Shown here one piece after another: positions 11,569 through 19,881 of a stretch of 64,000 nt of DNA. The position numbers and the translations under genes are program-made. The stretch is from Legionella impletisoli (lineage in GTDB: Bacteria; Pseudomonadota; Gammaproteobacteria; Legionellales; Legionellaceae), in contig NZ_CAAAIA010000006.1 in NCBI RefSeq assembly GCF_900639875.1, positions 1-64,000 of the forward strand, written 5' to 3'. The notes under the pieces are model-generated. The model ran no database searches. It worked only from the letters and a program-made list of their open reading frames with translations, and was not told where the DNA came from. Every line of letters begins with the position of its first letter. Position 1 is the first letter of the stretch.

Positions 11569-12345
11569 TTATGCTCGGTGGAGTGTTATTTGAGGGTAAG
11601 GCATTTCAATCTGTTCCTCATCAAATCGTTTCTTAATCTGCTCATTTAATTGGGCTCGAACGTTAACAAACTTCTTCGTATCAGTCCAAGTCATAAACTT
11701 AATTTCAATAGCAGAATCCGCAAAATTATTAATGATGGCTTGAGGAGCAGGATTATCCAATACGTCTGGATTATTATGAGCCAAATCAAGCAGTACCTTT
11801 TTTATCTGCTCAATATCGCTTTTATAGGATACACCGATAAGAATATCAATCCGCCTGGTTTTAAAATAACTCATGTTAATGATCTCAGACTTAACGATGG
11901 TCTCATTGGGAATTCGAATTCGCATATTATCAGGGGTCAAAATTTTAGTAGACAATAAATCGATTGAGTCCACCGTTCCTAAAAGATCCTTCATTTTGAT
12001 GGTATCCCCTACTTTAAAAGGGCATTCAAAAATTAAAAATATCCCACTCACTAAATTTGAAGCGGCTGTTTGCGATGCAAAACTTAAAGCAACAGTAAAT
12101 ACCCCTGCCGCTCCTAATAATACCGTAAGTTTAAACCCAAGTTGTTGTAAAGCAGAAAAGACGAATATAAAAAGAAGGGCATAAAAGATAAGGCGTCTTG
12201 TCAAAAGAGCCTGATGCCGTGAGAAACGTTTGGTAACGGCTCGCTCAACCATAGAGCTTACTTGCTTTGCAACAATTAAACCGATAATCAATAACGCTAA
12301 GGCATAAAATAAGCCAAGCCAGTTCACAGTTGACAGAAATTCCAT
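11569..12345 (-). CDS. Small-conductance mechanosensitive channel, MscS family
   Basis: A 258-residue channel that opens under membrane tension to release solutes during hypo-osmotic shock. Three N-terminal transmembrane helices are followed by the pore-lining TM3 (GAAGVFTVALSFASQ), the MscS beta domain with FKVGDTIKM and the RIPNETIVKSEI segment, and the C-terminal alpha-beta domain. The size is close to E. coli MscS (286). GGGGAGAA precedes the ATG. Confidence 0.95.
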   Translation of the reverse strand: MEFLSTVNWLGLFYALALLIIGLIVAKQVSSMVERAVTKRFSRHQALLTRRLIFYALLFIFVFSALQQLGFKLTVLLGAAGVFTVALSFASQTAASNLVSGIFLIFECPFKVGDTIKMKDLLGTVDSIDLLSTKILTPDNMRIRIPNETIVKSEIINMSYFKTRRIDILIGVSYKSDIEQIKKVLLDLAHNNPDVLDNPAPQAIINNFADSAIEIKFMTWTDTKKFVNVRAQLNEQIKKRFDEEQIEMPYPQITLHRA

Positions 12346-12388
12346 CGGTTCTCCCCATTTATTTACAGAATGTTTTTCTTGTTTTAAG

Positions 12389-13393
12389 TCACGAAAATCT
12401 TAGTGGAATATGCTCATCTAGCCAATCTAACATACATTGTTGAATTTCAGGTGGCGCAGAATCAATACTTTGCATGCAAAGAAATGCAATTTGATTGTTT
12501 TTTTCAATTTGATGTAAGCGTTGTCTAATTTTTTTAAGCGAATGAAAGGCGCCATTCACCATGATTGCTTTTAACTGTAAGTCAACCACAGCATTATGGT
12601 TTTTTAAATCTAGATGATGCGCTAAAGAAATGGGCCAAAATTGTTCTTTATCACGCAAAGGATAAACAATATTTGCCGATAATAACTCAGGGTGATTAGA
12701 AAAATAGTCTTTAAATGTTGTTTTGCATAAGGAAAAAGGAACATGGTGTAAATGAAAAAATCGTTTCTTAAACCCTACCTTTTTTGCCGTATTTTCTTGC
12801 AACGCGCGGTGTTCATCAACTGGTTTATAAAAATTTGAGGCTCTTAACCAATAAGGTAGCCAAAGAATTAGCTGAGTATGCCATTTTTTATGATGCTGAG
12901 TTTTCCACACTCCTCTAAGCACGGGTTTGTTTTGATTAAAAAAATCTTCATAGTTCAGAGGACGTACGAGTAAACAATCATCGTTAAAATAAATAAATCG
13001 CTCAGCAAGTTCTGGTATACGCCACAGCATCGACTCGATGGTAATGCTGTTAAACGTGGGAAGATATTGTTCGTATTCTTTAAATAGTTCACGATGATCA
13101 ATAAGTTTTAATTTTTTTTCAAACTGTGTTCCTTGTAATAATTTCAACACAGGTGGGGTTTGATCATCGGTAACAAGAAAAATTGTTCTTATCCAAGGTG
13201 CATAATGCAATAAAGAAAAAACACTATATGTTAATTCTCCGCATTCATTAAAGCGTGTTGGAGCCGCCGAAGTTGGTCGGCTAATGCCAAGAGTAGCAAG
13301 ATAATCGGCTAATTTTTTCTGATGATTCGGATCACGGCCATCCACCCAAGTGATGACCGCATCTATAGGTTCTTTATGTAATGAGTCGTTCAT
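12389..13393 (-). CDS. Stealth-family sugar-phosphate transferase
   Basis: A 334-residue protein with the conserved Stealth blocks: CR1 IDAVITWVDGRDP near residue 10, CR2 RFNECGELTYSVFSLLHYAPW near 65-85 with IFLVTDDQ, and CR3 RFIYFNDDCLLVRPL near 140. Stealth proteins are hexose- or GlcNAc-1-phosphate transferases of bacterial surface polysaccharides and are related to the eukaryotic GlcNAc-phosphotransferase. It stands alone with no capsule genes nearby. The start lies 5 bases downstream of a terminator on the same strand and has no visible ribosome-binding site. Confidence 0.9.
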   Translation of the reverse strand: MNDSLHKEPIDAVITWVDGRDPNHQKKLADYLATLGISRPTSAAPTRFNECGELTYSVFSLLHYAPWIRTIFLVTDDQTPPVLKLLQGTQFEKKLKLIDHRELFKEYEQYLPTFNSITIESMLWRIPELAERFIYFNDDCLLVRPLNYEDFFNQNKPVLRGVWKTQHHKKWHTQLILWLPYWLRASNFYKPVDEHRALQENTAKKVGFKKRFFHLHHVPFSLCKTTFKDYFSNHPELLSANIVYPLRDKEQFWPISLAHHLDLKNHNAVVDLQLKAIMVNGAFHSLKKIRQRLHQIEKNNQIAFLCMQSIDSAPPEIQQCMLDWLDEHIPLRFS

Positions 13394-13398
13394 AAAAC

Positions 13399-13422
13399 AA
13401 AAAACCCCGTGTCATAACGGGG
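13399..13422 (-). terminator. Rho-independent terminator of the lipoprotein gene
   Basis: CCCCGT and ACGGGG form a 6-bp stem with a 6-base loop, followed on the minus transcript by TTTTTTG. It ends the upstream lipoprotein message and lies immediately before the Stealth start codon. Confidence 0.85.
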
Positions 13423-13457
13423 CCAATTAATTAATAAAAAATCAAACTGGAGTGGAA

Positions 13458-13655
13458 TTACTCTCCAGCTTTTTGCTCTTCTTGTTCAGCAGCAGGCCGG
13501 GCTGGTTCTGCAGCTGGTCTTACTTGGTCTTCAGCTTTTGGCTGAGCAACGGCTTCGTTGCTAACTTCAGGCTGTTTACGTTGCTCTTCTCCACCACAAG
13601 CAGTAAGGGCTAAGCCCATCACACCAGCGGCTAATAATATGGCCAACTTTTTCAT
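13458..13655 (-). CDS. Small Ala/Pro/Glu-rich lipoprotein
   Basis: A 65-residue precursor with a classic lipoprotein signal peptide (MKKLAILLAAGVMG, then lipobox LTAC with Cys20). The mature part of about 45 residues is all low-complexity Glu, Ala, Pro and Gln, with a repeated RPAAE unit. GGGAGATAAAC precedes the ATG and a strong terminator follows the stop. It resembles small entericidin-like or envelope-spacer lipoproteins. No specific function can be read from it. Confidence 0.85.
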   Translation of the reverse strand: MKKLAILLAAGVMGLALTACGGEEQRKQPEVSNEAVAQPKAEDQVRPAAEPARPAAEQEEQKAGE

Positions 13656-13881
13656 GTTTATCTCCCTATTTTTTTTGTTTTTTTTGAAGAAGTTCCTTCA
13701 CCAGTCTAGCAAAAATTTTTAGTATTGGAAGGACTTATTTGTACTTTATCATTTTAGTCGATCTTTTAATACCATGCTTGATGAAAATATATATACTTAT
13801 GGCCAATGAACATGCGAGATTTTAGGCTGAGAGCAAATGCATGAAAATTGCTCATGGGTATGTTGCCAATGATAGGGCTAA

Positions 13882-13909
13882 TTGCGTTTTAAAATTGACT
13901 TGATACAAT
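13882..13909 (+). promoter_or_regulatory. Likely promoter of hutH
   Basis: TTGCGT (13882-13887) and TACAAT (13904-13909) are 16 bases apart. The -10 box overlaps an in-frame ATG at 13908, so that codon would not be transcribed; this favours the ATG at 13950 as the hutH start. Confidence 0.45.
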
Positions 13910-13949
13910 GCATTTAACTTTTGGGCGTATTAGTCAAAAGAGTCCTGCC

Positions 13950-15476
13950 ATGAATACACTTCAAATTACCCCAGGTAACCTCACAGCTAAGCTGATTCGC
14001 CAATTATTTACCACATCAACTTCTATTTCATTGGAGCCCAGTTGCTGGGAACGGGTATTGTCAGCAGAATTGCTTGTTAAGAGTATTATTCAAAAAAAAC
14101 AAATGGTTTACGGCATTAATACCGGTTTTGGCCTATTAGCCAATACGTCCATCCCTTTTTCTGATTTAACAACGCTTCAACGTCGAATTCTTCTATCTCA
14201 TGCAGCAGGGATGGGTGAATTGCTTCCTGATGATCTGGTTAAATTGATTCTCCTTTTCAAAATCAACAGCTTAGCAAGAGGATTTTCTGGGGTTCGTGCC
14301 ATTATTATTGAGACCTTAATCAAATTTTATAATGAAGAGATTTATCCTTGTGTCCCATCTAAAGGCTCTGTCGGTGCCTCGGGTGATCTCGCACCTCTCG
14401 CTCATTTATGTCTACCGCTCATTGGAGAAGGAACTGCGCGTTATAAAGGCGAAATAATTTCAGGTGTTGAAGCGTTGAAATTGATTTCACAAAAACCACT
14501 GGAGCTTGCTCCGAAAGAAGGGTTGGCTTTAATTAATGGAACTCAGGTTTCAACCGCAATTGCCTATTATTATTTATTGAAGGCTCAAACCTTAATCAGT
14601 GCAAGTGTGATCATTGGTGCATTATCCGTTGACGCAGCAGAAGGTTGTGATACCGCTTTTTATCCTCAAATTCATGAGGCGCGGGGCCAAACAGGTCAAA
14701 TTCAAGTTGCAAAAACACTTCTTTCCTATCTACAAGGCAGTGAAATACGACAATCTCACCTCGATTGTACGAGAGTTCAAGATCCCTACTGTTTACGCTG
14801 CCAACCACAAGTCGTTGGCGCAAGTCTTGATAATGTTCGACATGTAGAAACGATATTAACTAAAGAAGCCAATGCTGCTACGGATAATCCTTTGATTTTT
14901 ACAGAGATTGACAAAATTTATTCCGGCGGTAATTTTCATGCCGAACCGGTAGCACAGGCATCGGACTTGCTTGCTATTGCACTCTCTGAAGTTGGCGCCA
15001 TTGCTGAACGAAGAATCGCGCTTTTAATTGATCCGAACTTCAATGCTGGATTACCGGCTTTCTTAACTCAAAATCCAGGACTTAATTCTGGTTTTATGAT
15101 TGGGCATGTCACTGCAGCAGCGCTTGCGAGTGCCAATAAATCTTTAGCGCACCCAGCTAGTGTGGATAGTTTACCCACTTCCGCAAATCAAGAAGATCAT
15201 GTCAGCATGGCAACCTATGCTGCTTATCGCTTAAAAGACATTGTGGAAAATGTCCACGGTATTTTAACGGTAGAACTTCTTGCCGCTTGCCAAGGTATTG
15301 ATTTGCGACAGCCATATAAGACCTCTAATACGCTGCAAAAGATACTAGATTTAGTTCGAAATGATGTTTCCTTTTGGGGAGAAGATCGTTATTTTGCACT
15401 CGATTTGGAAAAGGCCAAGCCAATCGTTATAAATATAGGCGATGAACAATCTCATCGGTTGTTCCCTAATGAATAA
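13950..15476 (+). CDS. hutH: Histidine ammonia-lyase
   Basis: A 508-residue enzyme that converts L-histidine to urocanate and ammonia, the first step of histidine breakdown. The MIO cofactor forms by itself from Ala143-Ser144-Gly145 in the signature GSVGASGDLAPLAH. With the start at 13950 these positions nearly match the canonical 142-144, which supports that start over 13908. It also has the conserved NGTQVS, Tyr-containing INTGFG and SANQEDHVSM motifs. hutU, hutI and hutG are not adjacent, so it is an orphan or the other steps are elsewhere. Confidence 0.95.
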   Translation: MNTLQITPGNLTAKLIRQLFTTSTSISLEPSCWERVLSAELLVKSIIQKKQMVYGINTGFGLLANTSIPFSDLTTLQRRILLSHAAGMGELLPDDLVKLILLFKINSLARGFSGVRAIIIETLIKFYNEEIYPCVPSKGSVGASGDLAPLAHLCLPLIGEGTARYKGEIISGVEALKLISQKPLELAPKEGLALINGTQVSTAIAYYYLLKAQTLISASVIIGALSVDAAEGCDTAFYPQIHEARGQTGQIQVAKTLLSYLQGSEIRQSHLDCTRVQDPYCLRCQPQVVGASLDNVRHVETILTKEANAATDNPLIFTEIDKIYSGGNFHAEPVAQASDLLAIALSEVGAIAERRIALLIDPNFNAGLPAFLTQNPGLNSGFMIGHVTAAALASANKSLAHPASVDSLPTSANQEDHVSMATYAAYRLKDIVENVHGILTVELLAACQGIDLRQPYKTSNTLQKILDLVRNDVSFWGEDRYFALDLEKAKPIVINIGDEQSHRLFPNE

Positions 15477-15619
15477 ATAAATTCGTTCTTTTTATCATGT
15501 CTACGCTGATTATAAGAGGATCATAGCTCGACCACGATATTGTAACGACGATTCTCTTTACTGACTTCATGAATATCCTTTGTTAGAATCGGGATAAATT
15601 TTTTTATACGTTTCTAATC

Positions 15620-18163
15620 ATGATGTCATCCACTCACACCCCCATGATGAAGCAATATTTGCGAATTAAAGCGGATTATCCTGATATGTTACTTTTTTAT
15701 CGCATGGGGGATTTTTATGAGTTGTTTTTTGAGGATGCAAAACGCGCAGCGACGTTATTGGATTTAACGTTAACTCATCGCGGTCAATCAGCTGGAAAGC
15801 CCATTCCGATGGCAGGCGTTCCTTATCATGCCGTTGAAAATTATTTAGCACGCTTACTTAAAAAGGGTGAGTCGGTCGCTATCTGTGAGCAAACGGGAGA
15901 TCCTGCCACCAGTAAAGGCCCTGTTGAAAGGCAAGTGACCCGCATCATCACCCCAGGGACCGTCACTGATGAAGCGCTTTTGGAGTCTAAATCAGACCAT
16001 TTGTTATTAGCGGTTCATGAAAGTAAAGAACATTACGGACTCGCTTGGGCTGATTTAAGCGGCGGGCGTTTTCATTTGTCCCAATTAGACAACAAAGCTC
16101 AATTAATCGCGGAATTGGCTCGTTTAAATCCCGCCGAGATTTTATTAACCGAGTCTGAAATCTATACTCATCTTGCAAAATTATTTACCGTAAAGCTACG
16201 ACCTGCTTCTGATTTTGATTTACAAAGTGCCGAGAAAAAATTAGTTCAACAATTTGAAGGCCAAACACTGAATGATTTAGGAAAAGCAGAATGCCCCAAA
16301 GCCATCCCCTCGGCTGGCTGCTTACTGCATTATTTGGCGATGACCCAACGGCAAGCCCTACCCCACTTAAAAACAATAACCATTGAACGAAGCGCTGATT
16401 TTCTACAATTGGATGCTTCCACCCAAAAGCATTTAGAACTGTTCGATACCCAGCAAGCGCAACGAAGCTTAAGTCTTTTTGGACTGCTAGATCATACAGC
16501 ATCAACTATGGGCAGTCGCTTACTAAAGCGCTGGTTAGGCCGTCCCCTTCGACACCATGAAGCCATTATTAAAAGACAAAAAGCCATTCATGCCCTTCAA
16601 AAGGCTGAACAAGGACCTGCCATCCATCACCTCCTTAAACAAATGTGCGATGTTGAACGAATTAGCGCACGAATTGGTTTAAAATCAGCACGCCCAAGAG
16701 ATTTGGTTCTATTGCGATCCACCTTATCTTTATTACCTGAGTTGGCACAGTTGCTTGCCCGTTGCCATTCGGACTTAGCCGCTCATTTACATACTGAGTT
16801 AAAGCCTCTACCTCTTCTGCATGCCTTACTTTGCCAAGCCATTAATGAAAATCCTCCCATACTGATTCGAGATGGTGGGGTGATTGCTAAAGGGTTTGAT
16901 GAGGAGTTAGATGAATTACGCGAGTTAAGTGAGCATGCCACCGATAAGCTCCTTCAATTAGAGCAAAACGAAAAAAAACGCTCGGGGCTTTCTGCTTTGA
17001 AATTTGGATATAATCGCGTTCATGGTTATTATATTGAACTCAGCCGTTTACAATCCGATAAAGTTCCTGATTATTATCAAAGAAAGCAAACCCTTAAACA
17101 TGCCGAGCGATTTATTACGCCGGAATTAAAAACTTTTGAAGAAAAGGTGTTATCTGCACAATCCAAAGCATTAGCCCGAGAGAAATGGCTTTACGAACAT
17201 CTTTTAGAAGCTATTCAGCCTTATCTTTATTCGCTTCATAAAATAGCACAAGCCATTGCTGAGTTAGATGTATTAAATACGCTTGCCGAACGTGCCCAAT
17301 CTTTAGGTTGGAACGCACCTTCTTTAAGCAGTAAGGCAGGGATACATATTAAATCAGGAAGACATCCTGTCATTGAACAACTGTTGCAAGAACGATTTAT
17401 TGCAAATGATTTGGAAGTTGAACCTTCCAAGCATGTTTTATTAATTACTGGGCCGAATATGGGGGGTAAATCGACTTATATGCGACAAACCGCCTTGATT
17501 ATTCTCTTAGCACATATTGGCAGTTATGTACCCGCAGCTGAAGCCACCATAGGACCAATTGATAAAATTTTTACCCGTATTGGAGCAAGCGATGATCTCA
17601 CCTCGGGTCGCTCAACCTTTATGGTCGAGATGACTGAAACCGCTCATATTTTAAATCATGCCACAAGCCAAAGTTTGGTTCTAATTGATGAAATAGGCCG
17701 TGGTACGAGTACCCATGATGGCATGGCCTTAGCCTATGCATGTTGTGCATATCTGGCAAACACCATCAAAGCTTATACGTTATTCTCAACGCACTATTTC
17801 GAGCTCACTCATTTGCCTGAACAATTCTCTTCCATTCAAAATATGCATTTGAAAGCCTTAATGAGCGCACAAGGGATTGCGTTTTTATATCGTGTTGAAC
17901 CTGGCTATGCAAAACAAAGTTATGGTCTTGAAGTGGCTGCTTTAGCGGGCCTTCCAAAAGCGGTGCTTTCTCTCGCAACTCAACAATTACAACGGGCTGA
18001 AACCGCCATCAAACCCCATTTCAATCCTCATCAAGAAGCTTCTTCTCTTTCAAAGATTGAAACGGAACTTTTACGAGTGGATGCAGATGCGCTTTCGCCT
18101 CGTGACGCCCTTGAACTCATATATCGTCTAAAAACATTAATGGCTGCTGAAGTAGCAGAATAA
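15620..18163 (+). CDS. mutS: DNA mismatch repair protein MutS
   Basis: An 847-residue MutS1, close to the usual 850. The mismatch-recognition motif GDFYELF (the Phe-x-Glu wedge) is near residue 35. The connector, lever and clamp domains follow. The ATPase has Walker [10 protein letters not shown] at 611-619, Walker [14 protein letters not shown] and the STHYFELT switch. It recognises mispairs and recruits MutL. It starts a tight run with tamA, tamB and hemB on the plus strand; only 17 bases separate it from tamA. Confidence 0.98.
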   Translation: MMSSTHTPMMKQYLRIKADYPDMLLFYRMGDFYELFFEDAKRAATLLDLTLTHRGQSAGKPIPMAGVPYHAVENYLARLLKKGESVAICEQTGDPATSKGPVERQVTRIITPGTVTDEALLESKSDHLLLAVHESKEHYGLAWADLSGGRFHLSQLDNKAQLIAELARLNPAEILLTESEIYTHLAKLFTVKLRPASDFDLQSAEKKLVQQFEGQTLNDLGKAECPKAIPSAGCLLHYLAMTQRQALPHLKTITIERSADFLQLDASTQKHLELFDTQQAQRSLSLFGLLDHTASTMGSRLLKRWLGRPLRHHEAIIKRQKAIHALQKAEQGPAIHHLLKQMCDVERISARIGLKSARPRDLVLLRSTLSLLPELAQLLARCHSDLAAHLHTELKPLPLLHALLCQAINENPPILIRDGGVIAKGFDEELDELRELSEHATDKLLQLEQNEKKRSGLSALKFGYNRVHGYYIELSRLQSDKVPDYYQRKQTLKHAERFITPELKTFEEKVLSAQSKALAREKWLYEHLLEAIQPYLYSLHKIAQAIAELDVLNTLAERAQSLGWNAPSLSSKAGIHIKSGRHPVIEQLLQERFIANDLEVEPSKHVLLITGPNMGGKSTYMRQTALIILLAHIGSYVPAAEATIGPIDKIFTRIGASDDLTSGRSTFMVEMTETAHILNHATSQSLVLIDEIGRGTSTHDGMALAYACCAYLANTIKAYTLFSTHYFELTHLPEQFSSIQNMHLKALMSAQGIAFLYRVEPGYAKQSYGLEVAALAGLPKAVLSLATQQLQRAETAIKPHFNPHQEASSLSKIETELLRVDADALSPRDALELIYRLKTLMAAEVAE

Positions 18164-18180
18164 TGTTATAGTCCAACGTC

Positions 18181-19881
18181 ATGATTGATAAAAGCAACCG
18201 ATTAAAATTGATCAAAAAATTTCCAATATACATTTTATTCATACTTTTTTGCTGGCTAACTGCAACCACGGCTTTAGCGGTCAAATTTGAAATCAGTGGT
18301 GTTAAAAACGAGGTTAAGCAAAATATTCAGTCTCGCCTGGAAGAGTTATATCGGGATGAATCGATAGCACAGGATCCCGAAGAAGCTTTGCGTCATCAAA
18401 TTGAGAAAGCAATGTATCCCTATGGTTATTTTGCTCCACGGATTAGGATTCTTGCACGATCTCATCAATATTTAAGAGTTCATATTAATCCTGGGCCTAA
18501 AATGAGGATAACCAGCCTCTCAGTTCAGATTACAGGCGAGGGATCGAACAATCCTGAACTATTAAAAGCGCTGCACGCTCTTCCACTTAAACAAGGTCAA
18601 CCTTTTTTAAGCCCCAAATACGATGAAGCCAAAGAATCCATCTTAAGTGCCGCTGAACATGAGGGATACCTGCATGGGACTTTTGAACAATCCGAAGTAT
18701 TAATTGATAGGAAGCGTTACACCACTCACATCACGCTGGTGTTTAATACAGGTCCACAGTTTTATTTTGGTCACGTGCGATTTGATCCAACCTATGTAAG
18801 CCCAGAATTGTTACGACGCTATCTTCCTTTTCAACCAGGGCAACCTTATTCAACTGAGCAACTATTAACGCTGGAATCAACCCTTTCAGCAAGCGGTTAT
18901 TTTCGATCCGTGGTCGTGAAGCCCCAAATTGATTCTAATCGTACCGTCCCGATTGATGTACACCTCGAACGAGTCCATCGAATAAATTATACTTTAGGAG
19001 TTGGTTATGGTACCGATACCGGGCCACGTGGACGAGCAGCCCTGCACATTGTCCCTGTAAATCGGGCCGGTCATAAATTCAATGCCATTGTCCAAGGTTC
19101 ATTTAAAGAAAATGCTCTACTAGCACAGTATGTGATTCCTGGAAGAAACCCAATTACGGACAATTATAATATCACAGGAAGTGTTTCAAATCTGGATTAC
19201 CCCACTGGCTACAGCAATGCTTTCTTATTATCACTTGCGCATCAGCACATTAAAAAAAATCATCAAAGAGTCTTATCGCTTAATGCGTTATCGGAGCGAT
19301 TTAATTACACTGGTTTTCCTAAAACCACAAAATCATTATTCTATCCCAAGGCCGTGTTAACCTGGACTAAGACAACCGATCCACTTTTTACGCCGACTGG
19401 CTATAACATCACCATGAATGGGCTAATCGCTCCAAGTATCAGTCAAGCTACCATCGATGCAAAAGGTGCATTAACCTTGGATGCAATCCGTACTCGTTTC
19501 TATCTTCATGGGATCCAAGGAATAACTGGCATTAGTAATGTGTACGAATTACCGCTATCGCTTGCCATGCTGCTTGGGGGCGCTGAAAACTTGAAAGGAT
19601 ACAGCTTTAACTCGATTGGTCCTGGTAAAGTCATGACCTATGGTGGCATAGAAATACAAAAAGAATTCATTGATAAATGGTATTTAATAGGCTTTTATGA
19701 CGTCGGAGATGTATATAAGCCAACTCCAAGAGAAATGCTACATGATGCAGGCCCTGCGTTGATGTGGGTTTCTCCAATTGGGCCAATTAAAGTTGGGGTA
19801 GCCTTTCCCATCACGAATCGTTTTCAACGCGTACCAGGAAGGGATCCAAAACTGGTCATTAACATGGGACCGGATATTTAA
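18181..19881 (+). CDS. tamA: Outer-membrane translocation and assembly protein TamA
   Basis: A 566-residue Omp85-family protein. An N-terminal hydrophobic signal segment ends at TALA, three POTRA domains follow to about residue 260, then a 16-strand beta-barrel. The barrel has the family GGAENLKGYSFNSIGP loop, comparable to the conserved lid-lock region, and ends in a beta strand. With TamB it assembles autotransporter-type proteins or moves phospholipid to the outer membrane. Its stop overlaps the tamB start codon by 1 base. Confidence 0.95.
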   Translation: MIDKSNRLKLIKKFPIYILFILFCWLTATTALAVKFEISGVKNEVKQNIQSRLEELYRDESIAQDPEEALRHQIEKAMYPYGYFAPRIRILARSHQYLRVHINPGPKMRITSLSVQITGEGSNNPELLKALHALPLKQGQPFLSPKYDEAKESILSAAEHEGYLHGTFEQSEVLIDRKRYTTHITLVFNTGPQFYFGHVRFDPTYVSPELLRRYLPFQPGQPYSTEQLLTLESTLSASGYFRSVVVKPQIDSNRTVPIDVHLERVHRINYTLGVGYGTDTGPRGRAALHIVPVNRAGHKFNAIVQGSFKENALLAQYVIPGRNPITDNYNITGSVSNLDYPTGYSNAFLLSLAHQHIKKNHQRVLSLNALSERFNYTGFPKTTKSLFYPKAVLTWTKTTDPLFTPTGYNITMNGLIAPSISQATIDAKGALTLDAIRTRFYLHGIQGITGISNVYELPLSLAMLLGGAENLKGYSFNSIGPGKVMTYGGIEIQKEFIDKWYLIGFYDVGDVYKPTPREMLHDAGPALMWVSPIGPIKVGVAFPITNRFQRVPGRDPKLVINMGPDI

